Part shown: positions 12,275 to 12,428 of the stretch, piece after piece
Layout of the letters: each line of letters starts with the position of its first letter
Numbering within the stretch: the stretch's first letter is position 1
NCBI GenBank assembly: GCA_937877655.1
Contig: CALFJC010000027.1
Coordinates: 1 to 12,428 of the forward strand
Direction: 5' to 3'
DNA: 12,428 nt
From: an uncultured Selenomonadales bacterium
Lineage (GTDB): Bacteria; Bacillota; Negativicutes; Selenomonadales; Selenomonadaceae
The notes under the pieces: generated by a model
What the model saw: the letters and a program-made list of their open reading frames with translations, nothing else
What the model was told of the DNA's origin: nothing
The model's database searches: none
Translations under genes and position numbers: made by a program

Positions 12275-12428
12275 ATGGATGAAAACAATCAGCAACCGGG
12301 CGGCGGAGAAAATCCGGGCGGCGGAGAAAATCCGGGCGGCGGAGATAATTCCGGTGGCGGCGGTTCTTCTTCGAGCAGTGTAACTTACAGCGCGGCAAAT
12401 TCTATTACTTCGGCAAGTGCGCAGTCAA
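12275..12428 (+). CDS. Partial Gly-rich repeat protein, N-terminal 51 residues
   Basis: The gene runs off the window. The visible protein starts MDENNQQ, then has three repeats of the six-residue unit Pro-Gly-Gly-Gly-Glu/Asp-Asn, a Gly4 run, a Ser5 run, and a Thr/Ser/Ala-rich stretch. No N-terminal signal peptide is present. Such flexible low-complexity leaders precede large repetitive surface or secreted proteins in some anaerobes, but too little is visible to name a family. The start at ATG 12275 follows a weak SD (AAGGGA). An in-frame ATG at 12254 would add seven residues (MKGSFFS) but has no SD. A good promoter precedes it. Confidence 0.65.
   Translation, partial: MDENNQQPGGGENPGGGENPGGGDNSGGGGSSSSSVTYSAANSITSASAQS
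12296..12349 (+). repeat. Three tandem copies of an 18-bp coding repeat
   Basis: The units at 12296-12313 and 12314-12331 are identical, and the one at 12332-12349 differs by one base. Each encodes Pro-Gly-Gly-Gly-(Glu/Asp)-Asn. Near-identity at the nucleotide level suggests recent expansion and likely copy-number variation between strains. Confidence 0.9.

Noticed and set aside
1..12428. CRISPR arrays, tRNA, rRNA, transposase genes or integration sites
   Set aside because: I looked for regular spaced direct repeats, tRNA-like cloverleaf sequences, rRNA segments and transposase motifs and found none. The repeats present are palindromic or heptameric intergenic elements.

Overview
This is a bacterial chromosomal segment with intact genes, strong Shine-Dalgarno (SD) sequences and moderate GC content, but many A(n)T(n) tracts between genes. 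A PolC-type replicative polymerase points to the Firmicutes lineage. The ferredoxin-dependent aromatic 2-oxoacid pathway, frequent TTG starts and overall style suggest an obligate anaerobe, most likely a Negativicute (Selenomonadales-like). The taxonomic call is inference, with no 16S rRNA or other marker in the window.

Left half (140-7988, all on the minus strand). Read in transcription order, the genes are iorA, iorB, a phenylacetate-CoA ligase (paaK), a tandem-ACT protein and polC. The first four form a recognised set. IorAB oxidatively decarboxylates aryl-pyruvates to aryl-acetyl-CoA while reducing ferredoxin. The ligase interconverts aryl-acetate and the CoA ester. The ACT protein is the likely amino-acid sensor. 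The polC gene follows directly. It encodes a compact PolC that lacks the DnaQ-like exonuclease usually inserted in the PHP domain, yet keeps all nine expected PHP metal-ligand positions. Two palindromic elements built from 7-bp repeats occupy the gaps on either side of the ACT gene. A duplicated leader of about 33 bp lies ahead of both iorA and paaK.

Middle (8225-9770, plus strand). This is a tight operon of four small genes: a 48-residue cationic peptide, a membrane-anchored DUF4230-like protein, a TerB-like helical protein and a 92-residue Gly/Ala-rich hydrophobic protein. It ends in a good terminator. A palindrome and an extended -10 lie upstream. This is the best candidate here for an undescribed functional module.

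Right (9844-12428). A convergent minus-strand gene encodes a 684-residue AAA+ protein with a CbbX/SpoVK-type C-terminal ATPase and a long N-terminal half that may hold a degenerate second ATPase. Its leader has an extended -10 promoter and a 19-bp palindrome. Across a divergent intergenic region begins a partial plus-strand gene with an 18-bp tandem repeat encoding a Pro-Gly-Gly-Gly-Glu-Asn repeat. It is cut by the window edge.
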